Position numbers and translations under genes: made by a program. Positions 5,121 through 5,158 of a stretch of DNA of 5,158 nt are shown one piece after another (the first letter of the stretch is position 1; each line of letters starts with the position of its first letter). A model generated the notes under the pieces. The model had not been told where the DNA came from, did not search any database, and saw nothing but the letters and a program-made list of their open reading frames with translations. Where the stretch lies: assembly GCA_963591145.1 (NCBI GenBank), contig CAVARE010000046.1, positions 1-5,158 of the forward strand, read 5' to 3'. The stretch comes from RGIG5612 sp963591145. GTDB taxonomy: Bacteria > Bacillota > Clostridia > Lachnospirales > Lachnospiraceae.

Positions 5121-5158
5121 AATTTAATTGCGTGCGTGCCGGGACGGCGCAGACACTG
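5121..5158 (+). repeat. Partial second copy of the intergenic element, cut by window edge
   Basis: AATTTAAT (5121-5128) followed by CGTGCC (5135-5140) and a GC-rich tail ending ACTG resembles 2246-2276: both share AATTTAAT, CGTGCC and then a related ACG-CGCA pattern ending in CTG. Both start within about 35 bases after a stop codon of this operon. The copy is truncated, so neither its full length nor its folding can be judged. Confidence 0.3.

Overview
The window looks like a piece of chromosome from an anaerobic Firmicute, most likely a clostridial or Lachnospiraceae-type bacterium. This rests on Gram-positive-style Shine-Dalgarno sites, an OmpR-type regulator with a kinase whose H-box reads FITNASHELKTP and which lacks a clear HAMP domain, and a CotH/VTC/DUF4956 gene set. 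It is an inference from protein style and not a database match.

Layout. Positions 1-1304 (minus strand) hold a two-component pair: an OmpR/PhoB-family response regulator (624-1304) followed, with a one-base TGATG overlap, by a membrane sensor histidine kinase cut off by the left window edge just after its phospho-acceptor His. Positions 1305-1533 are an AT-rich divergent control region with a good minus-strand promoter candidate, an 11-bp perfect inverted repeat bracketing it, a 28-bp imperfect direct repeat, and a weak plus-strand promoter candidate. Positions 1534-5086 (plus strand) hold three genes in a row: a VTC/polyphosphate-polymerase-domain protein (1534-2226), a DUF4956 integral membrane protein (2398-3069) and a membrane-anchored CotH-family kinase with a long low-complexity Gly/Ser/Thr stalk and a C-terminal membrane anchor (3083-5086). 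The 171-bp gap between the first two contains GC-rich potentially structured RNA segments. One of these resembles the sequence at the extreme right end of the window, so a repeated intergenic element is possible.

How the parts may work together. The VTC-family domain is known from yeast Vtc4 to make polyphosphate from ATP in a tunnel-shaped active site. DUF4956 is a multi-pass membrane protein of unknown function. CotH proteins are atypical kinases, and this one is predicted to lie outside the membrane. A speculative but testable reading is a sensor-controlled system in which cytoplasmic polyphosphate synthesis, a membrane step and an extracytoplasmic phosphotransferase are coupled. The divergent two-component pair is a natural candidate regulator of the three-gene unit. 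None of this is proven by the sequence alone.
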